This document shows, in pieces, positions 8,344 through 16,769 of a DNA stretch of 37,115 nucleotides (the first letter of the stretch is position 1; each line of letters opens with the position of its first letter). This stretch comes from Rubrivivax sp. (lineage in GTDB: Bacteria; Pseudomonadota; Gammaproteobacteria; Burkholderiales; Burkholderiaceae_C). The notes below the pieces were generated by a model. It was not told the origin of the DNA. It saw only the letters and a list, made by a program, of their open reading frames with translations, and did no database searches. Made by a program: the position numbers and the translations under genes. The stretch lies in assembly GCA_020852865.1 (NCBI GenBank), contig JADYZZ010000092.1, forward strand, positions 1-37,115, written 5' to 3'.

Positions 8344-9729
8344 ATGTTCGCCAGAATCAAACGCCAGTCCGCGCCGGCGGCCGACCACCCGGCAGCCGGA
8401 GCTGCGGCCGGCGCCGCGCGCGCCGCCGGGCCGGACTTGCAGCGCATGGTGCAGGCGCTCGCGGGCCAGGCCTCGATGCTCGGGCGCGAGTCGGCCGAAG
8501 TGCGCGGTGCCATCGACGACACGACCAAGGTCGCCGCCGCGCAGGCCCAGGCGGTGCAGGAGCTGGCGGCGCAGTTGCGGCAGGTGATGAACTCGCAGTA
8601 GGGCATCGCCGACGAGACGCAGCGCGCGCTCGGCGCCGTGGCCCAGGTCGGCGACGCCGTGCAGGCGGTCGGCGCCGAGGTGGGGGACATCGTCGACACG
8701 CTGCATCGGGTGTCCGAAGCTGCTGCCCAGATCACGCAGATCGCGCTGCAGACTCGCCTCGTGGCGTTCAACGCGTCGGTCGAGGCCAAACGAGCCGGCG
8801 AGGCCGGTCGCGGTTTCGGCGTGGTCGCCGACGCCGTCAAGGAACTGGCCGCACAGGTCGAGTCTTCGTCCAAGCAGATCATGGGAACCGTCACGCAGCT
8901 CGACCAGCGCATTGCCGCACTGGCGCGCGACGTCCGGCGCGAGCCGCCGGCGCAGGCCGGCGGCCGGACGGAGGAGGGCGGCGCGGTGCATCGTGCGCTC
9001 GCCGAGGTCGTGCAGGGCGTGCAGCGCATCCACGCCGCCAGCGCGCACAGCCGCTCGGTGTGCGACGGACTCGGCGGCCAGACCGGCGCCATCGAGCGCG
9101 CGATGCGCCACACCAGCGGCGCGCTCGCCGGTGCACTCGAGCGCACCGAGACCTTCCTCGGCATCTCGGAGCAGCTGCTCGAGAGCGTGGCCGAATGCGG
9201 CATCGAGACCGAGGACACGCCCTACGTGCGCACGGCGCAGCAGGCGGCCGCACAGATCGGCAAGCTGCTCGAGGACGCGCTGCGCACCGGCGCCATCGAC
9301 GAGAGCGACCTGTTCGACACGCAGTACCGTGCGCTGCCGGGTACAGCGCCCGAGCAGCACACGACGCGCTGCGTCGAGCTCGCCGACCGCCTGTTCCCGC
9401 AGGTGCAGGAGAAGGCGCTCACGCTTTCGGACAAGGTGGTGTTCTGCATCGCCGTCGACCGCAACGGCTACGTCGCCTGCCACAACCGGCAGTACAACCA
9501 CCGGCAGCGGCCGGGCGACGTCGCATGGAACACGGCCAACTGCCGCAACCGGCGCATCTTCGCCGACCGCACCGGGCTGGCCTCGGCGCGCAACGAGCGG
9601 CCTTTCCTGCTGCAGACCTACCGGCGCGACATGGGCGGCGGCAACTTCATCGTCATGAAGGAGGCCGCCGCACCGATCCGGGTCGGCACCCGCCACTGGG
9701 GCGGCCTGCGGCTGGCGTACCGATTCTGA
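8344..9729 (+). pseudogene. Soluble chemoreceptor-like gene interrupted by an in-frame TAG
   Basis: One reading frame runs from the ATG at 8344 (preceded by agggag) to 9729, broken only by a TAG at 8599-8601 after 85 codons. Past the stop, the frame encodes a methyl-accepting chemotaxis signalling hairpin ([39 protein letters not shown] is spread over about codons 127-180) and a C-terminal sensor-like domain rich in conserved Cys, His, Trp and Arg ending in [11 protein letters not shown]. No transmembrane segment is visible, so the intact protein of about 461 residues would be cytoplasmic, with the sensor after the signalling part. The codon before the stop is CAG, and TAG could come from a second CAG by one C-to-T change. 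It could also be a sequencing error. Confidence 0.8.
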
Positions 9730-9756
9730 GCGTCGGCATGCGGCGCGCGGCCGACA

Positions 9757-9782
9757 ACGAGGGGCCCGGCAGGGCCCTTCGT
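9757..9782 (+). terminator. Hairpin between the chemoreceptor pseudogene and the convergent flgN-like gene
   Basis: An 11-bp stem containing one G-T pair (9757-9767 with 9772-9782) encloses the 4-nt loop ggca; the core is gggccc on both arms. It lies 27 bp past the plus-strand stop and 26 bp past the stop of the convergent minus-strand gene, the classical place for a bidirectional terminator. There is no strong T-run on either side. Confidence 0.55.
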
Positions 9783-9808
9783 CTTCGGAGCGGCGCTCAC
9801 GCGCCGGC

Positions 9809-10204
9809 TCAGGTGACGAAACCGCCTTGGGACAGGCTGCGCTCGCTCGCCCCGCCGCTCGAGTACAGCGCGACGCTCGGCCGCGCGGGCAACAGCAGGT
9901 CGATGGCGCGGTCGAGCGCCGCGGTGGCACGGGCCAGCGCCTCGCGCTGCGCCGCGACCTCGCCGCTGGCGAGCGCCAGGCGGCGCCTGAGCGGCGGCGG
10001 CACGCCGCCCTGGCGCGCGGCGCGCTGGAAATGATCGACGGCGCCGGCAAGCGCCTCCTGCAAGCCGGCCGCCGCCTGCTCGACGGCATCGGCGCGCGGC
10101 GCGCACAGGGCCGCGTTCAGGTCGGCCAGCCGCTGCTCGAGCAAGACCAGCCGCGCTTCGAGCGCAGCGGCCGGCGCGCCATCGGCGACGGACGAGACCG
10201 TCAT
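9809..10204 (-). CDS. flgN: FlgN-like flagellar export chaperone candidate
   Basis: A 131-residue, mostly helical protein encoded just two bases downstream of the flgM stop, so the two are translationally coupled. FlgN escorts the hook-junction proteins FlgK and FlgL to the export gate, and flgM-flgN is the usual order in beta- and gammaproteobacteria. Sequence support is modest: size, a Leu/Ala-rich helical pattern (LEARLVLLEQRLADLNAAL; AQREALARATAALDRAIDLL) and a C-terminal tail with LYSSGG are consistent with the fast-diverging FlgN family, but there is no diagnostic motif. flgK and flgL, the expected clients, are encoded in the same cluster. The name therefore rests largely on position. 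Confidence 0.6.
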   Translation of the reverse strand: MTVSSVADGAPAAALEARLVLLEQRLADLNAALCAPRADAVEQAAAGLQEALAGAVDHFQRAARQGGVPPPLRRRLALASGEVAAQREALARATAALDRAIDLLLPARPSVALYSSGGASERSLSQGGFVT

Positions 10205-10206
10205 CT

Positions 10207-10494
10207 TCAGCTCAGCTTGCGACCGAGCAGCTCTTCGGCGTTGGCGATCAGCTTGTCGGCGATCGCGCCGGCGTTGACCCGGAACCGGCCGTCGCGGATG
10301 GCGCCGGCGATGCGCTCGACCTTCTCGACGTCGAAGGCGGGATCGGCGGCCGCGCCGGCGAGCAGCGACGCGGCTCCCGACAGCGCAACCTTGGCACTGG
10401 GCTCCGGGGCGTTGCAGGTGGGCGCGGAGGCGGGCTTGCGCTCGGCGGCCGGCGCGGCGACGGCGGGTTTGGCTTCGAGGGAACCGATCTTCAT
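10207..10494 (-). CDS. flgM: Anti-sigma-28 factor FlgM
   Basis: FlgM holds FliA inactive until the hook is finished and FlgM is exported. The 95-residue protein begins MKIGSLEAKP, the family's typical start, followed by a disordered Ala/Pro-rich segment. The C-terminal sigma-binding helices are recognisable: VEKVERIAGAIRDGRFRVNAGAIADKLI at about residues 57-83, then ANAEELLGRKL. A clear ribosome site (aggag) precedes the ATG at 10494. It lies 149 bp downstream of flgA on the same strand; a sigma-28 promoter candidate is found in that gap, so flgM can be expected to be read both from the flgA promoter and from its own. Confidence 0.93.
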   Translation of the reverse strand: MKIGSLEAKPAVAAPAAERKPASAPTCNAPEPSAKVALSGAASLLAGAAADPAFDVEKVERIAGAIRDGRFRVNAGAIADKLIANAEELLGRKLS

Positions 10495-10549
10495 GTCCAA
10501 TCTCCTGTCCGGAGCCCGCGTCGGGCCAGCCCCTGTCGACATGCTCGTG

Positions 10550-10577
10550 CTATCGGCACGCGGCGGCGCGGACTTGA
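10550..10577 (-). promoter_or_regulatory. Sigma-28 (FliA) promoter candidate for flgM
   Basis: Read on the minus strand, there is TCAA at 10577-10574, a 16-bp spacer, and GCCGATAG at 10557-10550. The enterobacterial FliA consensus is TAAA, 15 bp, GCCGATAA; the -10 part matches at 7 of 8 bases and the -35 at 3 of 4, with one extra spacer base. It ends 55 bp before the flgM start codon, in the flgA-flgM gap, where sigma-28 control of flgM is known in other bacteria. Confidence 0.6.
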
Positions 10578-10643
10578 GGCCGAGCGCAGGCATTTTCATC
10601 GTACCCCCCTCGAATGCGGGGGCAGCCGCCGTCGGGCCTGCCC

Positions 10644-11417
10644 TCACAGTGACACCTCGACCCATCCGCCGGCGCTCGGCCGACCCACCAGCACGCGGCC
10701 GGCCTCGGTGCGCACGCGCACCGGCTGGCCCTCGATGCCGGGCCCCAGAGCCTGGCCGTCGGTGCTGACCGAAAAGCCCTGTCCGGCAGCCACGATGCGC
10801 ACCGTCTGGCCGCTCGCAAACCACTGCCTGACCTGCACATCGGCCGGCCGCGGTGCCTGCCCGGCGGCCAGCGGCCGCGCCAACACGCGACCGGCGAGCT
10901 CGGCGACGTCGCGCCAGGGCGTGCCGCCGGCAGCGGCCCAGTCGATTTCGGCGCTCTCGAGCAGCTCTTCGGTGAGCCGCGCCCCCGCCGGCAAGGCCTG
11001 GCGCAGAACCAGCGCCGGCGCCAGCACCTGCACCTGCACCGGCAGCGTGATCTTCCAGGGCGCGCCCTCGGCGCAGCGCAGCCCGACGCGCGTGCGCCCC
11101 CAGGCCGGCTGCCCCGCGGCGAGATGGGGCTCGATGCGTGCGCAGGGCGCGAGCCGCAGCCGCGCGTCGGCGGCGCCGGGCGTCACGCTCACCTTCGCCC
11201 CCTTGGGCGCGAGCGCGACGGCCGCGTCGCGCACGAGCACGAGCGCCTGGGCGATGGCCTCGGGCGGCAGCAAGGGCTCGGCTGGGGCCGCCACGGCCGC
11301 CAACGCCAGCGTGCACGACAGCGCGCCGGCGCGCAGGCGCCAGGCGGGCGGCTCGAGGCGCAGCCGGCGACCGGCACCGAATCGAGCCCGGACAGGGGTG
11401 AGGGCAACAGGGCGCAT
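10644..11417 (-). CDS. flgA: P-ring assembly chaperone FlgA
   Basis: FlgA is a periplasmic chaperone that helps FlgI polymerise into the P ring. The 257-residue product has an N-terminal hydrophobic stretch (about residues 30-48, ending AAVAAPAEP) typical of a Sec signal peptide, though the preceding n-region is unusually long. The SAF/FlgA C-terminal domain is clear: APALVLRQALPAGARLTEELLES, RVLARPLAAGQ, QVRQWFASGQTVRIVAAGQGFSVSTDGQALG and PVRVRTEAGRVLVG. The ATG at 11417 is the only Met near the N-terminus; a GTG two codons upstream or a GTG inside the long n-region are possible. It is divergent to flgB, the standard arrangement, and heads the flgA-flgM-flgN-like unit. Confidence 0.92.
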   Translation of the reverse strand: MRPVALTPVRARFGAGRRLRLEPPAWRLRAGALSCTLALAAVAAPAEPLLPPEAIAQALVLVRDAAVALAPKGAKVSVTPGAADARLRLAPCARIEPHLAAGQPAWGRTRVGLRCAEGAPWKITLPVQVQVLAPALVLRQALPAGARLTEELLESAEIDWAAAGGTPWRDVAELAGRVLARPLAAGQAPRPADVQVRQWFASGQTVRIVAAGQGFSVSTDGQALGPGIEGQPVRVRTEAGRVLVGRPSAGGWVEVSL

Positions 11418-11582
11418 CTTCACGCGAGCGACTGTAACCAGCGCACTCCGGATCCGGGCCCGGAGATGAACCCGCTTGGTTGCCCTATTCGAGCCCATGG
11501 CGGCGCCCGCTGCTGCCCAGAATGCCGTCGACCGATTCTCCAAGCCGCGACCGCGCGCGTGCGCGGGCACAGGAGCCAGCGC
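11418..11582. promoter_or_regulatory. Divergent flgA / flgB control region
   Basis: This 165-bp gap must hold the promoters for both the flgA-flgM unit and the long flgB-flgL run. A short dyad, agaat-N11-attct, is at 11519-11539, and a GC-rich dyad ccgcgc-N4-gcgcgg lies shortly before the flgB ribosome site (caggag). No convincing sigma-28 or sigma-54 consensus was found; early flagellar activation by FlhDC is likely from relatives, but its site cannot be assigned with confidence here. Confidence 0.5.
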
Positions 11583-11981
11583 ATGACACCCACGCTTACC
11601 GCGACGCTCGACTTCCAGGGCCAGGCCCTGCTGCTGCGCGCCGAGCGCCAGCGCCTGATCGCCGGCAACATCGCCAACGCCGACACACCCGGCTACCAGG
11701 CGCGCGACTTCGACTTCGCGCGCGCCTTGCGCGAGGCCAGCGCCATGGGCCGCGCGGGGGAGGGCATCGCGGCGGACGTGATGGCGCGCGGCACGACGGC
11801 ACAGCCGACGCTGCGCTATGCGCTGCCGGCGCAGACGAACCTGGACCGCAACACGGTCGACATGGACCGCGAGCGCGCTGCCTTCGCCGACAACGCCGTC
11901 AAGTACGAGGCGACGCTGCGCTTCATCAACGCCGGCGTGCGCACGGCGCTCGAGGCGATGAAGTCGCCCAATCAGCCCTGA
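11583..11981 (+). CDS. flgB: Flagellar proximal rod protein FlgB
   Basis: FlgB forms part of the proximal rod that joins the MS ring to the drive shaft. The 132-residue protein shows the flagellar rod/hook N-terminal pattern RQRLIAGNIANADTPGYQARDFDF (about residues 23-46), with the hallmark NIANADTPGY, and a C-terminal helix (KYEATLRFINAGVRTALEAM) for the coiled-coil core. Length is typical. The ATG at 11583 follows a clear caggag site. It is the first gene of an eleven-gene plus-strand run ending with flgL. Confidence 0.96.
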   Translation: MTPTLTATLDFQGQALLLRAERQRLIAGNIANADTPGYQARDFDFARALREASAMGRAGEGIAADVMARGTTAQPTLRYALPAQTNLDRNTVDMDRERAAFADNAVKYEATLRFINAGVRTALEAMKSPNQP

Positions 11982-12045
11982 GTGCCGCTGACCCCATGAA
12001 TCACGCCCGCGTGGGGCCCCCGGAAGGGCCCGAGGGAGCCAAGCG

Positions 12046-12474
12046 ATGAGCATGCTGCGCATCTTCGACGTCGCCGGCAGCGCCGTGAGCGCCCAGAGCC
12101 AGCGGCTGAACGTCGTCGCCTCCAACCTCGCCAACGCCGATACCGTCGCCGGGTCCGACGGCCAGGCCTACAAGGCGCGCCAGGTGGTGTTCCAGACCAC
12201 ACCGATGGGGCCGCCCGGCGGCGACGCCGTCGACGCGGCGAGCGCCGGCGTGCGCGTCGCCGCCGTCACCGAGAGCCAGGCTCCCGGGCGACGCGTGCAC
12301 GACCCCAAGCACCCGGCGGCCGACGCCGAGGGCTACGTCACCTACAGCAACGTCAGCCCGGTCGAGGAGATGGTCAACATGATCTCGGCCTCGCGCAGCT
12401 ACCAGAACAACATCGAGGTCATGAGCACGGCCAGGAGTCTGCTGCTCAAGACGCTGCAGCTCGGCCAGGGCTGA
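12046..12474 (+). CDS. flgC: Flagellar proximal rod protein FlgC
   Basis: FlgC is a second proximal rod subunit. The 142-residue protein begins [33 protein letters not shown], with the rod-family Asn-rich motif SNLANADT, and ends with the coiled-coil partner segment [30 protein letters not shown]. This is the normal size. A gagggag ribosome site lies seven bases before the start. The 64-bp gap from flgB contains a GC-rich dyad around 12014-12031 that may act as an intercistronic hairpin. Confidence 0.96.
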   Translation: MSMLRIFDVAGSAVSAQSQRLNVVASNLANADTVAGSDGQAYKARQVVFQTTPMGPPGGDAVDAASAGVRVAAVTESQAPGRRVHDPKHPAADAEGYVTYSNVSPVEEMVNMISASRSYQNNIEVMSTARSLLLKTLQLGQG

Positions 12475-12497
12475 GCGCAGCGCAGCGGAGCACGGCC

Positions 12498-13145
12498 ATG
12501 ACACTGACCCTCGACACCCTGAACACCCTCAACGGCGGCAGGAGCGGCACGGCCGTCGCTGCGGCCGGCGGCCAGGGCACTGCCGACACCTTCCTCAAGC
12601 TGCTGGTGACGCAGATGCAGAACCAGGACCCGCTCAATCCGATGGACAACGCGCAGGTCACCAGCCAGATCGCGCAGATCAACACCGTCACCGGCATCGA
12701 GTCGCTCAACACCACGGTGGCCGGGCTCGGCGCGCAGTTCACGCAGCTGCAGGCGCTGCAGGGCGTCTCGCTCGTCGGGCGCGACGTCACGCTCGAAGGC
12801 AACGCGCTGCAGGTGGCGAACGGCCAGGGCGCAGGCGCATTCACGCTCGCCGGCACGGCCGACGCGGTCAAGGTCGAGGTGCTCAACGGCGCCGGCCGCG
12901 TCGTCGACACGCTGCAGCTGGGCGCGCTCGGCAGCGGCCAGCACGCCTTCCGCTGGGACGCCGGCAAGAACGCCGACGGCGCCTACACCTTCCGCGTCGG
13001 CGCCAGCGCGGGCGCCGCCGCGGTCGCAGCGACGCCCCTCGTCGTCGACCGCGTGCTCGCGGTGTCCCTCAGCGGCGGCAAGCTGATGCTCGACACGCTG
13101 CGCTCGGGCGCGGTCGAGTACGCGGCCGTGCGCTCGGTCAACTGA
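12498..13145 (+). CDS. flgD: Flagellar hook capping protein FlgD
   Basis: FlgD sits at the tip of the growing hook and guides FlgE assembly, then is discarded. The 215-residue protein has the conserved N-terminal block ADTFLKLLVTQMQNQDPLNPMDNAQVTSQIAQIN (about residues 31-63), followed by an Ig/FlgD-Tudor type beta-rich domain in the second half with FRWDAGKNADGAYTFRV, a FlgD signature (the WDGKDxxGxxxPxGxYTF equivalent). It lies 23 bp behind flgC and 38 bp ahead of flgE. Confidence 0.95.
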   Translation: MTLTLDTLNTLNGGRSGTAVAAAGGQGTADTFLKLLVTQMQNQDPLNPMDNAQVTSQIAQINTVTGIESLNTTVAGLGAQFTQLQALQGVSLVGRDVTLEGNALQVANGQGAGAFTLAGTADAVKVEVLNGAGRVVDTLQLGALGSGQHAFRWDAGKNADGAYTFRVGASAGAAAVAATPLVVDRVLAVSLSGGKLMLDTLRSGAVEYAAVRSVN

Positions 13146-13149
13146 TCCG

Positions 13150-13161
13150 CGCAACGTTGCG
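13150..13161. repeat. Perfect 12-bp palindrome in the flgD-flgE gap
   Basis: The sequence cgcaacgttgcg is its own reverse complement and lies five bases past the flgD stop and 22 bases before the flgE ATG. It could be a protein-binding dyad or chance; hairpin formation would need part of the palindrome as loop. Confidence 0.4.
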
Positions 13162-13183
13162 TCTTCATCCAGCGAGGATTTCC

Positions 13184-14407
13184 ATGAGCTTCCAGCAAGG
13201 CCTGTCGGGACTGAGTGCCACCAGCAAGAGTCTCGACGTGATCGGCAACAACATCGCCAACGCCAGCACCTACGGCGCAAAGTCGGCGCGCGCCGAGTTC
13301 ACCGACCTGTACGCCGCTGCCCTCAACGGCGCCGGCCCGTCGAACATCGGCATCGGCACGACGCTGGCGACGGTGGCGCAGCAGTTCAGCCAGGGCAACA
13401 TCGCGACCACCGACAACCCGATGGACCTGGCGATCAACGGCGCGGGCTTCTTTCGGCTCGGCGACGGCAGCGGCGCACCGGCGTACTCGCGCAACGGCCA
13501 GTTCAAGATCGATCGCGAGGGCTTCATCGTCAACAACCACGGGCTGAAGCTGATGGGCTACGCCGCCGACGCCGCCGGCGTCGTGCAGCCCGGCGCGATG
13601 GCGGCGCTGCAGCTGCCCACGGGCGGCGTCGCGCCGTCGCCGACGACCAAGATGTCGGTCGAGGCGAACCTCGACGCGCGCGCCGCGATCAAGGCGCCCG
13701 CGGCCGCGCCGCTGATCACCTTCGACGATCCGTCGACCTACAACAAGGCCACCTCGCTCACGGTGTACGACGCCAAGGGCCAGGACATCGCGCTGACGCT
13801 GTACTTCCAGAAGTCGGCGGCCGACACCTGGCAGGTCTTCGCCAGTGCCGACGGCAAGACGGTGGCGGGTGCGGCGGCGGCGCCCGCCGCGATCACGACG
13901 CTCAATTTCGATCCCTCGGACGGCAGCTTCGTCGCCTCGTCCGCCGCCGACTTCCAGATCAACGGCGCGACCATCGCGCTCGACTTCGGCAAGTCCAGCC
14001 AGTACGGCTCGGCCTTCGCCGTCACCGACCTGAGCCAGAACGGCTTCGCCGCCGGCCAGCTCATCGGCGTTTCGGTCGGCGCCAATGGCCTGGTCAGCGC
14101 CAAGTACTCGAACGGCCAGACGCGCCCGGCCGGGCAGGTCGAGATCGCGAACTTCCGCAACCCGCAGGGACTGCAGCCGCTGGGCAACGGCGCCTGGGCG
14201 AGCAGCATCGCCTCGGGTGACCCCATCGTCGGCGCGCCCGGCGAGGGCAGCCTCGGCCTGCTGCAGGCCGGCGCGCTCGAAGAGAGCAACGTCGACCTGA
14301 CCGGCGAGCTGGTCAACATGATCACCGCGCAGCGCGTCTACCAGGCCAACGCGCAGACCATCAAGACGCAGGACCAGGTGCTGCAGACGCTGGTCAACCT
14401 GCGCTGA
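13184..14407 (+). CDS. flgE: Flagellar hook protein FlgE
   Basis: FlgE builds the hook, the universal joint of the flagellum. The 407-residue protein begins MSFQQGLSGLSATSKSLDVIGNNIANASTYGAK with the hook/rod signature NNIANAST, has the central FlgE domains (DPSTYNKATSLTVYDAKGQDIALTLYF near residues 180-215) and the C-terminal coiled-coil segment EESNVDLTGELVNMITAQRVYQANAQTIKTQDQVLQTLVNLR. Length matches the short-hook class of about 400 residues. The ATG at 13184 has an agcgagga site upstream; an earlier in-frame start at 13157 adds nine non-typical residues. Confidence 0.97.
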   Translation: MSFQQGLSGLSATSKSLDVIGNNIANASTYGAKSARAEFTDLYAAALNGAGPSNIGIGTTLATVAQQFSQGNIATTDNPMDLAINGAGFFRLGDGSGAPAYSRNGQFKIDREGFIVNNHGLKLMGYAADAAGVVQPGAMAALQLPTGGVAPSPTTKMSVEANLDARAAIKAPAAAPLITFDDPSTYNKATSLTVYDAKGQDIALTLYFQKSAADTWQVFASADGKTVAGAAAAPAAITTLNFDPSDGSFVASSAADFQINGATIALDFGKSSQYGSAFAVTDLSQNGFAAGQLIGVSVGANGLVSAKYSNGQTRPAGQVEIANFRNPQGLQPLGNGAWASSIASGDPIVGAPGEGSLGLLQAGALEESNVDLTGELVNMITAQRVYQANAQTIKTQDQVLQTLVNLR

Positions 14408-14430
14408 GCCGCTGCGGCTGAACGCGCAGG

Positions 14431-15156
14431 ATGGACCGCCTCATCTACATCGCCGCGGCCGGCGCGCAGGCGACGCTGGCGCGCCAGGACGTGCTGGCCG
14501 GCAACCTGGCCAACGCGTCGACCGCGGGCTTTCGCGCCGAGCTGCAGGCCCTGCGTGCGGTGCCGGTGCGCGGCGACGGCGCCAGCACGCGCGTGTACGC
14601 GCTCGAGACCACGGTCGGTTACGACCCGCGCCCGGGCCCGGTGGCCAGCACCGGCCGTGCGCTCGACGTCGCGCTGCAGGGCAACGCCTGGCTCGCCGTG
14701 CAGGCGCTCGACGGCAGCGAGGCCTACACGCGCGGCGGCGCGCTGCAAGTCGGTGCCGACGGCCAGCTCGTCACCGCCGCCGGACTGCCGGTGGCCGGCG
14801 AGGGCGGACCGATCACGCTGCCGGCCAACGCCGGCGTGGACGTCGCCCCCGACGGCAGCGTCGTCGCCACGGTGGCCGGCAGTCGGCCGCAGGTGGCGGG
14901 CAAGCTCAAGCTGGTGACGCCCGAGGCGCCTCTCGTGCGCGGCGCCGACGGCCTGTTCCGCGCCGCCGAGGGCGAGCTCGCCGCCGACCCGCAGGCGCGC
15001 GTGCAGGGCGGCGCGCTCGAGGGCAGCAACGTCAGTCCGATCGAATCGATGATCGGCATGATCGCCGCGGCACGCCAGTTCGAGCAGCAGATGAAGGTGC
15101 TGCAAGGCGCCGAGCAGCGCGAGCAGGGCGCGGCCAAGCTGCTCGCGCCGCAGTAG
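14431..15156 (+). CDS. flgF: Flagellar proximal rod protein FlgF
   Basis: FlgF is the last of the proximal rod proteins. The 241-residue product starts MDRLIYIAAAGAQATLARQDVLAGNLANASTAGFRAEL, with the rod-family signature GNLANASTAGF and the FlgF-typical MDR(L/M)IY start, and ends with EGSNVSPIESMIGMIAAARQFEQQMKVLQ, the C-terminal coiled-coil partner. Size is normal. It follows flgE by 23 bp and is separated from flgG by a 118-bp gap, the largest within the flgB-flgL run; no promoter motif was recognised in that gap, but an internal promoter for flgG onwards is possible. Confidence 0.96.
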   Translation: MDRLIYIAAAGAQATLARQDVLAGNLANASTAGFRAELQALRAVPVRGDGASTRVYALETTVGYDPRPGPVASTGRALDVALQGNAWLAVQALDGSEAYTRGGALQVGADGQLVTAAGLPVAGEGGPITLPANAGVDVAPDGSVVATVAGSRPQVAGKLKLVTPEAPLVRGADGLFRAAEGELAADPQARVQGGALEGSNVSPIESMIGMIAAARQFEQQMKVLQGAEQREQGAAKLLAPQ

Positions 15157-15274
15157 GGCGAGGCGTCGGCGCGGCCGGCAGGAATAGGCGGCACGGCCGG
15201 CGCAATTCGGGCTTTCGCCGCTGCCGCGGCAGGCCAAGATCGGCGCATCACAGGCCGCGCCGCGGAGCCCCGAG

Positions 15275-16057
15275 ATGCTCAGATCGCTCTGGATCGCCAA
15301 GACCGGCATGGAGGGCCAGCAGACCAAGCTGGACTCGATCGCCAACAACCTCGCCAACGTCGGCACCAGCGGCTACAAGCGCGCCGGCGTCCTGTTCGAG
15401 GACCTGATGTACCAGAACCTGCGCACGCCCGGCGGCGCCAGCTCCGACCAGAGCGCGCTGCCCACCGGGCTGCAGGTCGGCCTGGGCGTGCGCGTGGCGG
15501 CCAGCACGCGCAACTTCGGCCAGGGCGCGCTGAACCAGACCGGCAACACCTACGACGTGGCCATCCAGGGCCAGGGCTTCTTCCAGGTGCAGATGCCCGA
15601 CGGCACCAGCGCCTACACGCGCGACGGCTCGTTCCAGGTCAGCTCGACCGGACAGCTCGTCACCGCGGCCGGCTACACCGTGCAGCCGGGCATCACGATC
15701 CCGGCCAACGCGCAGGCCGTGACGATCGACGCGCACGGCGTCGTCGCGGCCACCGTGCCGGGGCAGGCGACGCCGCAGACGCTGGGCACGCTGCAGACGG
15801 CGACCTTCGTCAATCCGGCCGGGCTCGATCCACGCGGCGGCAACCTGTTCGCCGAGACCGCCGCCTCGGGTACGCCCAACGCAGCGGCGCCGGGCAGCAA
15901 CGGCCACGGCACGCTGCAGGCGGGCTTTCTCGAGGGCAGCAACGTCAACGTCGTCGAAGAGCTGGTGACGATGATCGCCACGCAGCGCGCCTACGAGCTC
16001 AACTCGAAGGCCATCCAGACCTCCGACCAGATGCTGCAGCGTCTGACGCAGGTATGA
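15275..16057 (+). CDS. flgG: Flagellar distal rod protein FlgG
   Basis: FlgG forms the distal rod that passes through the P and L rings. The 260-residue protein is a textbook family member: [36 protein letters not shown] at the N-terminus and [42 protein letters not shown] at the C-terminus. The length is identical to that of E. coli FlgG. Its stop codon overlaps the flgH start by four bases, coupling rod and L-ring synthesis. Confidence 0.98.
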   Translation: MLRSLWIAKTGMEGQQTKLDSIANNLANVGTSGYKRAGVLFEDLMYQNLRTPGGASSDQSALPTGLQVGLGVRVAASTRNFGQGALNQTGNTYDVAIQGQGFFQVQMPDGTSAYTRDGSFQVSSTGQLVTAAGYTVQPGITIPANAQAVTIDAHGVVAATVPGQATPQTLGTLQTATFVNPAGLDPRGGNLFAETAASGTPNAAAPGSNGHGTLQAGFLEGSNVNVVEELVTMIATQRAYELNSKAIQTSDQMLQRLTQV

Positions 16058-16746
16058 GCCGCAGGCTGCCCGGGGCGATCGTCGCCGCCGCCGTCGCGGC
16101 GCTGCTGCCGCTGGCCGGCTGCGGCGCGCTCTATCCGCGCGTCGAGATCGACGACGCGCCGCTGGCCGCCGTCGCCGCGCCGGCGGCCGCGCCCGCAGCG
16201 GCGTCGAACAGCGGCTCGCTCTTCGCCAGCGCAAGCTACCGCCCGCTGTTCGAGGACTACCGCGCGCGCCTGGTCGGCGACACCCTGGTCGTGCAGATCG
16301 TCGAGAAGGTGAGCGCCACGCAGACCAGCACGAGTTCGCTCGACCGCAGCGGCAAGCTCGGCGGCTCGATCACGGCGCTGCCCGGCATCGCGCCCAATTC
16401 GTTCGGGCGTGCCGGCATCGGCGGCAGCACCGACAACGCCTTCGCCGGCAAGGGCTCGGTGGCCAACAGCAACGACTTCTCGGGCACCATCACCGTGGTC
16501 GTGCGCGCGGTGCTGCCCAACGGCCACCTGCTGATCGCCGGCGAGAAGCAGATCGGCGTCAACAGCAACATCGATGTGCTGCGCTTTTCGGGCCAGGTCG
16601 ACCCGCGCACGATCCAGGCCGGCAACAGCGTGCCGAGCGCGCAGATCGCCAACGTGCGCCTCGAGCAGCGCGGCCGCGGCGCCCAGGCCGACGCGCAGGC
16701 GGTCGGCTGGCTGAGCCGCGTGTTCCTGTCGGTGCTGCCGATCTGA
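16054..16746 (+). CDS. flgH: Flagellar L-ring lipoprotein FlgH
   Basis: FlgH forms the outer-membrane L ring around the distal rod. The 230-residue product has a lipoprotein signal peptide with lipobox LAGC and predicted acylated C23. The mature part carries the family blocks [41 protein letters not shown] (residues about 51-91) and [49 protein letters not shown] in the second half. The start overlaps the end of flgG (ATGA). flgI follows after 23 bp. Confidence 0.97.
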   Translation: MSRRLPGAIVAAAVAALLPLAGCGALYPRVEIDDAPLAAVAAPAAAPAAASNSGSLFASASYRPLFEDYRARLVGDTLVVQIVEKVSATQTSTSSLDRSGKLGGSITALPGIAPNSFGRAGIGGSTDNAFAGKGSVANSNDFSGTITVVVRAVLPNGHLLIAGEKQIGVNSNIDVLRFSGQVDPRTIQAGNSVPSAQIANVRLEQRGRGAQADAQAVGWLSRVFLSVLPI

Positions 16747-16769
16747 GTGCGCAGACGCGGAGCTGCAGC

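Noticed and set aside
8638..9729. Separate gene starting at the GTG at 8638 after the amber codon
   Set aside because: No ribosome site precedes it, and the frame before and after the TAG belongs to one protein with continuous helical pattern, so it is treated as one interrupted gene.
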